In this document: piece by piece, positions 1 to 6,384 of the stretch
Layout: every line of letters starts with the position of its first letter
How positions within the stretch are numbered: position 1 is the first letter of the stretch
From: Coemansia sp. RSA 922
Taxonomy: Eukaryota; Kickxellomycota; Kickxellomycetes; Kickxellales; Kickxellaceae
Assembly: GCA_027577415.1 (NCBI GenBank)
Contig: JANBQS010000905.1
Span: 1 to 10,566, forward strand
Direction: 5' to 3'
Length of the DNA stretch: 10,566 nucleotides
The notes under the pieces: generated by a model
The model's database searches: none
Seen by the model: only the letters and a program-made list of their open reading frames with translations
Told to the model about the DNA's origin: nothing
Translations under genes and position numbers: made by a program

Positions 1-260
1 GCCTCATCTGCTAGTCGTTGTGCCTGTGGCATGGTCTCAGAGTCCATGAAGTTGAGGATACCTTTGCACTCGGACAGCTCGGATACGAGTTGGCGATACC
101 GTTTCTTGGCTTCGCGTAAACGCAAAGAGCGATTGTGACTTGATCGCATACATTGCGTGGCTACGGCTATTGATGCTCCTGCTACGATAACTACTCCCAA
201 GGCTGTAGCGACTGTGATCCATCCAATCCGCTGTGGCGGGCGTTGTAAAACTGCTTGCAT
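1..260 (-). CDS. Membrane-anchored protein, N-terminal part only (runs off the left edge)
   Basis: An open frame starts at the ATG whose complement is at 258-260 and stays open to the window edge, giving 86 codons without a stop. It is the first ATG after an in-frame TGA located upstream, so the start is well supported. The protein begins MQAVLQRPPQRIGW, followed by one hydrophobic segment at about residues 14-36 (ITVATALGVVIVAGASIAVA) and a short basic stretch. From about residue 45 there is a charged, probably helical region (LREAKKRYRQLVSELSECKG, then MDSETMPQAQRLADEA). This suggests a single-pass tail facing the cytosol or another lumen. I do not recognise the family. A helical BAG-type tail behind an N-terminal anchor, as in yeast Snl1, is one possibility but only a guess from the helix pattern. 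The C-terminus is missing because the window ends. Confidence 0.7.
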   Translation of the reverse strand, partial: MQAVLQRPPQRIGWITVATALGVVIVAGASIAVATQCMRSSHNRSLRLREAKKRYRQLVSELSECKGILNFMDSETMPQAQRLADE

Positions 261-431
261 ATTAGCCAAGTTTTTGACTTTTTTTTTTTTAACAGTAACT
301 AAAAATAATATAATAAAACGATATCAAAGTCTTGCTCAATCTGACAAATGCGCTACAGATAGATCAAGAGATCGATCGATTGTTTAGCCAGAGACGATGA
401 TGGGACTACAATCGAGCTTAAAATTAATTAT
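261..431. promoter_or_regulatory. Short intergenic region, promoter of the truncated membrane-protein gene
   Basis: These 171 bases separate the 3' end of the 100-residue gene from the start of the truncated gene; both lie on the minus strand. The region holds a run of 12 T (280-291), read as an A-rich leader on the transcribed strand, a 10-base palindrome ATCGATCGAT at 371-380 and an AGATAG (GATA-type) hexamer at 356-361. No gene is visible. The role of the palindrome is unknown. Confidence 0.4.
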
Positions 432-734
432 CTAGAAGCAGTCTACGCCAACAACTACGTATCTATCATCGACCAAGACGTTAATACGCTGGGTATTAAT
501 CGACGTGTCTTTCATTTCGGTGTGTGGGCCTAATACTCGCTTTTGCTTTGGAAGTTGGTCTAGGAATGACAGTTTCTTGCTGGTGGTGCGTCGGGGCGCT
601 GGGTGCATGTCGTCTACAAGGAGTGTATTCATCAGTCGTGGTTTCCAGTATGCCAAGTTACAGTCGTCAATCCTTACACCAAAAGCCGACAACGCCAGCA
701 GTGTTCCTATAACATAAAAGTAATAGCCAACCAT
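432..734 (-). CDS. Small 100-residue protein with hydrophobic N-terminus, unknown function
   Basis: The complete frame runs from an ATG in good context (ACCATGG) to a TAG. Residues 2-19 (VGYYFYVIGTLLALSAFG) form a signal peptide or membrane anchor. The remaining 80 residues are hydrophilic and mixed in charge, with a proline/arginine patch around HPAPRRTTSKK and a beta-like C-terminal stretch ending RYVVVGVDCF. The codon choice looks like that of real coding sequence, and the opposite-strand frames here are shorter and less protein-like. I do not recognise it. It may be a small secreted, ER or mitochondrial membrane protein. A GTAAGG inside codons 20-22 could act as a splice donor, but the frame continues sensibly, so I read it as intronless. 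Confidence 0.55.
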   Translation of the reverse strand: MVGYYFYVIGTLLALSAFGVRIDDCNLAYWKPRLMNTLLVDDMHPAPRRTTSKKLSFLDQLPKQKRVLGPHTEMKDTSINTQRINVLVDDRYVVVGVDCF

Positions 735-1068
735 GGTATAATAAAAATATTAGCTGAGGAAAGAGAGCAAAGTTAATGGAGTGAGAGTGTAGGCATGCAT
801 TAGAAAGTATTAGCTTTTATTACCTCTGCCGGTGTCATTTTTTTGTAGCTATAAACAGGTATTGATTTTATTTGTTCTATAAAAATGGCATACATGTTAC
901 TGCTATAAATTTATATTCTACTACTCTCTAAGAATGTCCTTGTGTGTTTAGCCGAAACCCCCCACCTCGTTTGGAGCAATGATGTGGCTTTAAAAGCTAA
1001 CTGATACTGAGACGTCTAGACAGCGCGGTGCTTGGAAAGTTTCTATCAGTTCCGTGCCTTTAACATCG
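735..1068. other. Intergenic region (334 bases)
   Basis: This segment lies between two minus-strand genes. It should hold the 3' untranslated region of the 131-residue gene and the promoter of the 100-residue gene. It is AT-rich. A TTTATT at 867-872 is AATAAA on the transcribed strand, but it lies almost 200 bases past the stop codon, so its use as a polyadenylation signal is uncertain. No convincing coding frame, tRNA or repeat is visible. Confidence 0.4.
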
Positions 1069-1464
1069 CTAGTTATTCTGTGGTGCGCTCATGGAAACGA
1101 CTCTTCCAGCCTTTATTTCGCACTTTCCATACTGGTTATATATATTTCCATGTGATGGATTCCCATCAATCACATTACTTTGGTTGTCAGTCATTGTCAC
1201 ATAAAAATAAATTTGATCCTCTGAATTGTATTCTACCTTGTGAATAGGCATCCCGTCACTATTCATGAATATATAATGATCCAGCTCGCTTAAAGTTTTG
1301 TCTCCACACTTGGCTAGTCCGTTTACTAAAAACCCCATTACGCTTTCGGCCGTGGTTCTGATGGCGTCAAGATGAGTTCCCTCTATGACCTCAAATTCAA
1401 AGTAACGCATGCTTTTTTCCTTATTGGAAATTACAACTACACTTGTAAATTTTTTCTCGCTCAT
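1069..1464 (-). CDS. 131-residue cytosolic protein, possible beta-grasp fold, unknown function
   Basis: The frame runs from ATG (context TCAAATGAG) to a stop, with no signal peptide or membrane segment. The N-terminal 90 residues alternate strand-like and helical segments: a strand pair around FTSVVVISN and RYFEFEVIEG, a helix around LDAIRTTAESVMGFLVNGL, then HYIFMNSDGMPI and QIYFYVT. This beta-beta-alpha-beta order with a turn before a short strand and a late acidic-plus-YFYV strand resembles ubiquitin-like/beta-grasp domains. That is fold-level reasoning from sequence, not a recognised family. The C-terminal 35 residues (NQSNVIDGNPSHGNIYNQYG and onward) look disordered. A TATATT element lies about 35 bases before the ATG on the coding strand. 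The F-box-like gene lies upstream on the same strand. Confidence 0.6.
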   Translation of the reverse strand: MSEKKFTSVVVISNKEKSMRYFEFEVIEGTHLDAIRTTAESVMGFLVNGLAKCGDKTLSELDHYIFMNSDGMPIHKVEYNSEDQIYFYVTMTDNQSNVIDGNPSHGNIYNQYGKCEIKAGRVVSMSAPQNN

Positions 1465-1892
1465 TTGATATAAAATGTAGCCTTTGTTCTGCTGTTTGCT
1501 AATATAAAAAATGGAGGAATATGGTAAGAGCAGAGAAGAGAGAGACCCCTTTCCTAAGCAACTGGCCCTCTTTTTCTTTCGTCTGGCACAGGCAATTGCC
1601 GTCTTTCGAGACTTTGGCTTTTATTGAGTATTCTTTTACTATTTTTTGCTCTTAGCAGTTCTTTTGCGGTGGGGGGGCAGGACTTGGACAGCGCTTTCAG
1701 TGGCCGTCTCTTTGAAAAAATAAATGCCGACTCACTCAAGCCGGTAGAGGTGAGCCGTTTGTAATTAGAGCACAAACGTTGCGCTGGTGTTATTTCCAAT
1801 GTTACAGTCAAGAATTATACAATTGTCAAAGCCATGTTTATTCGGTAAGCCAATTAAAAATACTTCCTCCAACTATTGCTAACACTGTCAAA
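1465..1892. other. Intergenic region (428 bases), promoter of the 131-residue gene and 3' region of the F-box-like gene
   Basis: No ATG-initiated frame of convincing quality lies here. A minus-strand stretch at 1554-1811 is open for 85 codons but has no ATG and is preceded by a stop, so I do not call it a gene. On the minus strand a TATA-like element sits just upstream of the 131-residue gene near 1500. A short G run (1671-1677) and several poly-T/poly-A tracts are present. No RNA gene is recognised. Confidence 0.4.
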
Positions 1893-3539
1893 CTAATAAA
1901 CATCATTATGAAGGCGATTGAGTTGCGAGGCATACGTGCTAAACGGGCCACTCAGCAACATTTCAGCTACTCTGGTAAAGTAGTCTGGAATGGTATCTTT
2001 CTCTATAGTGATTCGACGAAGCTTTGGGCATGCAAGCGCTAAAAACATGATATACGAAACCGCTGTGTTGTTCTCTGTGCCTTTATCAAATGATATTGTC
2101 AAAGTAGTTAGCTGCTTTCCCACAGCGCAATATGTAGAAGCAATGTGATCTGGTAACTCTTCAGCAGCAATATGTTCTAATTCCGAACCCAACCTGTCCA
2201 GGCCACATGTGAGTTTGGCTAAAGCTGGCAATGCCTTTATCACCAATAGGGTGTCGAAAACGGAAAGCATCATTGAATTTGCCTCAAATACTTGGATATT
2301 ATCACAACTGTGTTTACGTTGTGCTTTAAAGAATATGCTTCTGGCTGATGTTGGAGATACTAGAGTTAATTTGCGGGCAGAGCCCACTAATTTACCAAGG
2401 AATGGAGCTATACTGTCTTCAGGAACAATTGATAAATCTCCATCGCTATAAGCCTCATGAATCACCACTCTCCGCAAGCTATTAAACTTGTTGTCAAACG
2501 CTGGACTACTATTTAGCATACGCATGACTGGTCTAGTTATCATAGTTTTTAAGCTTTCCAAATTATTACTATTTCCTCTGAACAGTACATCGTCCGCAAA
2601 TGGGTAGCATGGTGCAACACTCAATATTTTTAGCTCCGGGAAGGGCAAAATGTTTGAAGCTAATGGTCGGTTGTTAGGATTACTCTGTCCATATGCGACT
2701 AATCGCAGCTGTTGTAAATTTGGGTAGACAACATCATCGCCATTTATATCGTAAAGCATTGTGTCCGCGTCGCTTATTCTTACATCCAAGTTTGTCAGCA
2801 TATTAGCACACTTGTGCACAAGCTGCGTGTGCAGGTCTAGCCTTTCCTTACAGGTGACTATAAGCGAGGATAACATGGAAATATTCTCTATAGCTGATGG
2901 AAATTTTATATCAAGCAATTGTATATCAGCTGCAGAGTGCTTGGTACCACTAGACAGAGAATTTACAAGCGCTACAATTGTCTCATCCTTAAGCTTGTCA
3001 GGGCAGAGATTTCTTTTAATAAACCTCATTTCTGTCACTGTTGTTGGTGACTGGACCAGTGAGCTCAGTAGCTGAGTAAACTCGAGAGTATTGCTATTGG
3101 CTGTATCCGCCGGCAGCTCTAACTCTTGGGGATTGTCATTAAAAGTGGCAGCAAGCTTATGAGCTAAAGGTAAATGTGTTGTCTCACCCATGTACTCTTG
3201 CAGAAGTTCTTGGGCTCTACCATTAACGATGGCACTCATGGGTAAGCGTATACTTAATGACCTAACCAGAGCCACAGCATTGCTCGGCAGCTTGAAATTC
3301 TTGACCCATTTGTAGCGATTGAAATAGATGCTATTGCCCTCATTGTCAATGTCAAGATTGAGCTCTTTCCACAAGTATTCTAGAGCTGCCTCTCTCCACA
3401 CGAAGCTAACCGAGAGACATTCCTTAATGACGGGGCTGTAGTCCACACTTGGAAAAACTACTACTCTTGTTGCATAGTCTAGAACTTTGTACAAGATATT
3501 GGAGGGGAGGTTCTGAGCTGACGATACTTGGCTGGACAT
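1893..3539 (-). CDS. F-box-like / leucine-rich repeat protein (548 residues)
   Basis: This probably acts as a substrate receptor of an SCF-type ubiquitin ligase. Residues 10-64 look like an F-box: LPSNILYKVLDYAT, a spacer, then LSVSFVWREAALEYLWKELN, with the usual LP start and W-R-A-A-L-L-W helix. The rest contains irregular leucine-rich repeats, for example YPNLQQLRLV (272-281), FPELKILSV (300-308), NLESLKTMI (327-335), FNSLRRVVI, PALAKLTC and CPKLRRITI, typical of the horseshoe that binds substrates. The block YPFADDVLFRGN (312-323) matches my memory of a large lineage-specific family in Kickxellomycotina; this cannot be checked here. The frame is uninterrupted, starts at the first ATG and ends in TAG, with no visible intron. 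It shares a divergent promoter region with the plus-strand gene at 4092. The substrate is unknown. F-box identity is moderate because the N-terminal match is loose. Confidence 0.8.
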   Translation of the reverse strand: MSSQVSSAQNLPSNILYKVLDYATRVVVFPSVDYSPVIKECLSVSFVWREAALEYLWKELNLDIDNEGNSIYFNRYKWVKNFKLPSNAVALVRSLSIRLPMSAIVNGRAQELLQEYMGETTHLPLAHKLAATFNDNPQELELPADTANSNTLEFTQLLSSLVQSPTTVTEMRFIKRNLCPDKLKDETIVALVNSLSSGTKHSAADIQLLDIKFPSAIENISMLSSLIVTCKERLDLHTQLVHKCANMLTNLDVRISDADTMLYDINGDDVVYPNLQQLRLVAYGQSNPNNRPLASNILPFPELKILSVAPCYPFADDVLFRGNSNNLESLKTMITRPVMRMLNSSPAFDNKFNSLRRVVIHEAYSDGDLSIVPEDSIAPFLGKLVGSARKLTLVSPTSARSIFFKAQRKHSCDNIQVFEANSMMLSVFDTLLVIKALPALAKLTCGLDRLGSELEHIAAEELPDHIASTYCAVGKQLTTLTISFDKGTENNTAVSYIMFLALACPKLRRITIEKDTIPDYFTRVAEMLLSGPFSTYASQLNRLHNDVY

Positions 3540-3694
3540 GGTTAGTAATTTCTAGCTGGCTGGAAAGTGGGTAAAACAATGGGTAGCTTAAAGAAAAATA
3601 GTTTAGTGGAGGAGAAAGGTTCGTTCGTTTTGGAAAAGCTGGGGCATGCCTTTGGCAGTATTTTTGCGCTCTTTGGCATGCAGTCTATTTTTTT

Positions 3695-3712
3695 TTTGCC
3701 AGGCTTGGCAAA
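3695..3712. repeat. 7-bp inverted repeat TTTGCCA/TGGCAAA
   Basis: The arms TTTGCCA (3695-3701) and TGGCAAA (3706-3712) flank a 4-base GGCT loop. The repeat lies in the divergent promoter, preceded by a run of T, and shares its core with two upstream TTTGGCA copies. It is probably a protein-binding site or a hairpin in an untranslated leader; its role is not known. Confidence 0.4.
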
Positions 3713-4070
3713 GGGGTTTTGCATTATTTCCAGTCTCCCTTTTGCGATCTGCGTGATTAGCACATTTCCTACCAAGCTTTCTTGAGCACTGTCTAATAAC
3801 GAAATCCCCACTCCACCGTCAAAACAAAAAGACCAAGAGGTGCATATACCCAGACAAGAGCAATGCTCAAAGTTGCCATTAAGTACAACGCTTGCCACTA
3901 GGCTGCGGAAAAGAACCAAGAACTAAACTGGATTAGGTCCCAAGTCGGGGATTAGTGATCGACAGAGTGCGAATCCAACTACATAGCTGATGAAAAAGCG
4001 ACACTTGTGCTGTAGCCATCAGCTCTTCTTTTCTTCTCTGCTTGTCTCACATTTATTTTTATTTGCGCAG

Positions 4071-4091
4071 CCACTGCATATACAAAAAAAA
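4071..4091 (+). promoter_or_regulatory. A-rich leader immediately before the start codon of the 461-residue gene
   Basis: The sequence CATATACAAAAAAAA ends directly at ATG 4092, after a pyrimidine-rich tract from about 4021. The UXT gene downstream has the same arrangement (TCTATACAAAAAA directly before ATG 5624). The match between two unrelated genes suggests a common short leader or start-site element, and it favours ATG 4092 over the in-frame ATG at 3990. Confidence 0.4.
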
Positions 4092-5477
4092 ATGGCGGCG
4101 CCACTTCACGTCCTTCTCGTCCTAGCCGCCGTTGTTTTATACCGGTACTACTTTTCCGCTCCTTTGCCATTTACCTATCCCACCTATCCTACCTCTACAC
4201 CTACTTTTTCGGACTTTCTCACCTATGAGAATATGGTAAAATATCTATACACGCAACCTCCTGTCGTCACAAAAATTGCAGGGGAACCACCCTTACGAGC
4301 GCCTACCGTCTATGTACCCGACTACGTTGATTTAACCAGAGTGCAAAAGTGCCTAGAGGACAGACGTAGCGACTTTGTGACCGTCAACTCGACTACGTTT
4401 AGTGGCGAGCGTGAACTGGAAAAGAGACCGTATCAGGGATTCTTTGTCTTGGAGCGGGACCACTTTACGCTGTTTAGCCACTTTCACTCATCCGTCAAGT
4501 TCAGCTACAAGTCCCGAAACGCTGTCATGTCACTTTTGTGGAGATCCAGTCCATTCTCAGACATATCCACCACAAAGTTTGTAGAGGTGGATGGATTGTG
4601 GCAACTGGAGCAACTACCAGTGCTATGCTTTGTGTTTGGCCGAGACGCTGATGCCCTACAATCCAGCTACTTGATTGACGACAATACGATTTCCAAGTAC
4701 CTCGAATCGACGACAACTATAGCTATGGCCGAGCTTGCCAAACTCGCTCAAGCCAAAGCCGACCTGTGCGTATCGCATTTCTTTGTTGTCAACCGCGGCA
4801 AGGAGTATTGGGCAGTAGACACAAAGGACCCCAGAATCAGCTACGCATTTGGCCCTTCTACTAAAACTCGTACCATATCCAGGCTGGCCGATGGCTCAAT
4901 AACGGTCCAAGCACTCATTGATGAAGAACCGTCACAGACCATTATCAAAACGCATGCGAGCCGAAACTCCGAGTTCAAGCTTTGCGACATTAATGGCGAG
5001 GAAGTAGTTGAGGGCGACCGTTTTGTCTTACATATTCCAGGCCGAGGCGACGACGATGATCCCGAAGAAGAAAGACGGACCATGTTTGATGGCAAGGACT
5101 GGATCGGCGTCTTTAACCGCACAGGCAGGTGGGGTGGGGAACAAACGGTGGTACACGGCGCAACGGACAATGGTGCCGTATTTGGTATTGCGGTTATTGA
5201 CGGCGCAACCTATTTAACCTTCGAGGGTCAGTTCTTACAGATCGGGAGTAAAGACTTTGGCCTAACCGCCATAGTTTTGCCAGATGTTCCTTTCGAACAC
5301 AGCCGTATTCAAATAGGCTATAGTGACGATGGCGATGTTGTGCTGAGCCAGTGGGGAACAGGACTGCCTATAGTATGCGACTGGGTCAAGTATGCATATG
5401 GCGCAATTTACGCGCACGATTTATCGGATGCCATACATACCAGGATGTTATTAAAATTACGTATAATTAAAGTCTAG
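4092..5477 (+). CDS. Unrecognised membrane-anchored or secreted protein (461 residues)
   Basis: I do not recognise this family. The frame is also open from an upstream ATG at 3990 (which would give 495 residues). I prefer 4092 because it follows the A-tract leader shared with UXT and because it puts a clean hydrophobic segment at the very N-terminus (residues 2-18, AAPLHVLLVLAAVVLY). This is a signal peptide or type II anchor, followed by a proline/threonine/tyrosine-rich stalk (25-40). The remainder has two possible N-glycosylation sites (N99-S-T and N342-R-T), which fits a luminal or outside location. A very acidic patch (DDDDPEEE, 320-327) divides it into an N-terminal mixed alpha/beta half and a C-terminal half of strand-like segments rich in G, D and aromatic residues (W337, W347, W421, W431). 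The cysteines are few (87, 179, 226, 298, 429). No catalytic motif is evident. The window shows no functional partner beside it. Confidence 0.8.
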   Translation: MAAPLHVLLVLAAVVLYRYYFSAPLPFTYPTYPTSTPTFSDFLTYENMVKYLYTQPPVVTKIAGEPPLRAPTVYVPDYVDLTRVQKCLEDRRSDFVTVNSTTFSGERELEKRPYQGFFVLERDHFTLFSHFHSSVKFSYKSRNAVMSLLWRSSPFSDISTTKFVEVDGLWQLEQLPVLCFVFGRDADALQSSYLIDDNTISKYLESTTTIAMAELAKLAQAKADLCVSHFFVVNRGKEYWAVDTKDPRISYAFGPSTKTRTISRLADGSITVQALIDEEPSQTIIKTHASRNSEFKLCDINGEEVVEGDRFVLHIPGRGDDDDPEEERRTMFDGKDWIGVFNRTGRWGGEQTVVHGATDNGAVFGIAVIDGATYLTFEGQFLQIGSKDFGLTAIVLPDVPFEHSRIQIGYSDDGDVVLSQWGTGLPIVCDWVKYAYGAIYAHDLSDAIHTRMLLKLRIIKV

Positions 5478-5623
5478 TTGATTTTCGATTACTTTCCATA
5501 ACTTGTGCAAGCCTTTACAACAAAACATGACGATTACACATTTGTGGCCTGGTATACTTTTTTTTAGACCTTTCTTATTTTTTTATTTGTCACTTTATAT
5601 CTCACACAGGTCTATACAAAAAA
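5478..5623 (+). promoter_or_regulatory. Intergenic region with UXT promoter and A-rich leader
   Basis: These 146 bases hold the 3' end of the upstream plus-strand gene and the UXT promoter. A long T-rich tract (about 5558-5589) is followed by TCAC and ACACAG motifs and then TCTATACAAAAAA, which abuts the UXT ATG. The T-rich tract plus A-tract design closely parallels the leader before ATG 4092. Confidence 0.45.
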
Positions 5624-6298
5624 ATGAGTGTTCTTTCTCCCGAGCCACCCTCTCTCAATTACTCGAAATATCCGCCAGAGATACAAAGTTCTATTAAAAA
5701 GTATGAAGACTTTATCGCCGATCGCCTCCAACCCGATTTACAGCAAGTACTAGGACTCCGAGACACTATCTATAACCGTATGTCAGAGTACCTCAAACTA
5801 AAGACACACATCGAAACTATCCGTAAGCAAGGACTAGAGGAACTTGAGACTAGGGTAGATTTGGGATCGGATTTTTACGTAAAAGCCTTTGTACCAGACA
5901 CGACATATATTTATGTTAGTGTGGGTTTCGGCTTTCACTTGCAAATGACCCTGGAAGAGGCAGATGTGTTTATCGATGACAAGGTCAAACATTTGGAAAA
6001 GTAAGTAAAAAAATTGAATCTTGCTCATGTCTTTGGTTTCTATGTATGCTAACAATCATACATACCATATCTACTAACACACCATGTATTATGCCGTACT
6101 TTGAGTAGACTCGCAGACAAACATACCGAAGAGGCAAACGAAATACGGGCAAAGATTAAAATGGTACGTGCGCAACAAATGGCTTGCTTCAATTATAGCA
6201 TCAGTGATGACAGATACCAACTAACCGATGTTTATGTTATTCTTATGTAGTTGTACGGCGCGTTAATGGAGGTTATGAATCTAGGCGACGAAAAGTAG
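5624..6298 (+). CDS. UXT: UXT-like prefoldin-family subunit (three exons, 159 residues)
   Basis: The exons are 5624-6000, 6109-6163 and 6251-6298. Joined, they code for 159 residues, close to the roughly 157 of human UXT. The protein is an alpha-class prefoldin subunit. Family members join the URI/R2TP-associated prefoldin-like complex, which helps assemble RNA polymerases and PIKK kinases, and human UXT also has transcription cofactor roles. Residues 22-75 form the first coiled-coil helix (KYEDFIADRLQPDLQQVLGL and onward). The core motif VDLGSDFYVKAFVPDT (78-93) and IYVSVGFGFHLQMTLEEA (96-113) is the beta-hairpin signature shared with UXT. The second helix runs from about 114 through KLADKHTEEANEIRAKIK and is completed only by splicing. 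The end is LYGALMEVMNLGDEK. Exon 1 ends in phase 2 and exon 2 restores a lysine codon. The N-terminus is about 15 residues longer than in human UXT. Confidence 0.9.
6001..6108 (+). other. UXT intron 1
   Basis: This 108-base intron has a GTAAGT donor at 6001, a perfect TACTAAC branch site at 6072-6078 and a TAG acceptor ending at 6108. Removing it continues the helix as HLEKLADKHTEEANE. An alternative AG at 6104-6105 would add one codon without changing the frame. Confidence 0.88.
6164..6250 (+). other. UXT intron 2
   Basis: This 87-base intron has a GTACGT donor at 6164, an AACTAAC branch-like site at 6219-6225 and a TAG acceptor ending at 6250. It lies between codons (phase 0), joining ...KIKM to LYGALMEV. 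Confidence 0.85.
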
Positions 6299-6336
6299 CC
6301 TTAAAGCATTCGCAGACATATCGATGATCGTTTGAA

Positions 6337-6342
6337 TTTATT
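6337..6342 (-). promoter_or_regulatory. Probable polyadenylation signal AATAAA of the SET gene
   Basis: TTTATT on the plus strand is AATAAA on the minus strand, about 43 bases past the SET stop codon. It lies inside the 86-base tail-to-tail gap with UXT, so the 3' ends of the two transcripts probably overlap. No canonical signal for UXT is seen in the gap. Confidence 0.4.
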
Positions 6343-6384
6343 TATATTTCTTCAAGAATACGCACTAAACAAAAAAATGTACAC

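Larger units (their letters stand above)
3540..4091. promoter_or_regulatory. Divergent promoter region between the F-box-like and 461-residue protein genes
   Basis: The two flanking genes are transcribed away from each other, so both promoters must lie in these 552 bases. It contains a cluster of TTGGCA-type sites: TTTGGCA at 3651-3657 and 3672-3678, TTTGCCA at 3695-3701 and TTGGCAA at 3705-3711. The last two form a 7-base-pair inverted repeat with a GGCT loop, next to a T run. The right part (4021-4091) is pyrimidine-rich and ends in an A tract touching the start codon of the plus-strand gene. A minus-strand frame (3542-3919) has no ATG and is not called. Confidence 0.5.

Noticed and set aside
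505..717. 70-codon plus-strand frame
   Set aside because: Antisense of the 100-residue minus-strand protein, which has a better start context and a hydrophobic leader.
978..1010. AATGATGT and CTGA resembling snoRNA C and D boxes
   Set aside because: The C box is imperfect, the boxes are too close together and there is no terminal stem.
1554..1811. 85-codon open stretch on the minus strand
   Set aside because: It begins with TTG, has no ATG and is preceded by an in-frame TAA. The composition is basic and low in structure. It could be an exon only if an upstream acceptor existed, and none is convincing.
3542..3919. 125-codon open stretch on the minus strand just before the F-box-like gene
   Set aside because: No ATG start (TTG), not in frame with the F-box-like gene, and it reads through the TTGGCA cluster and poly-T tract of the divergent promoter.
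3967..3976. GTGCGAATCC, similar to a tRNA B box
   Set aside because: No matching T-stem, acceptor stem or A box could be folded around it.
3990..4091. Upstream in-frame ATG giving a 495-residue form of the 461-residue protein
   Set aside because: It would place a second hydrophobic segment and the A-tract leader inside the protein. The leader match with UXT favours 4092, although the longer form is not excluded.
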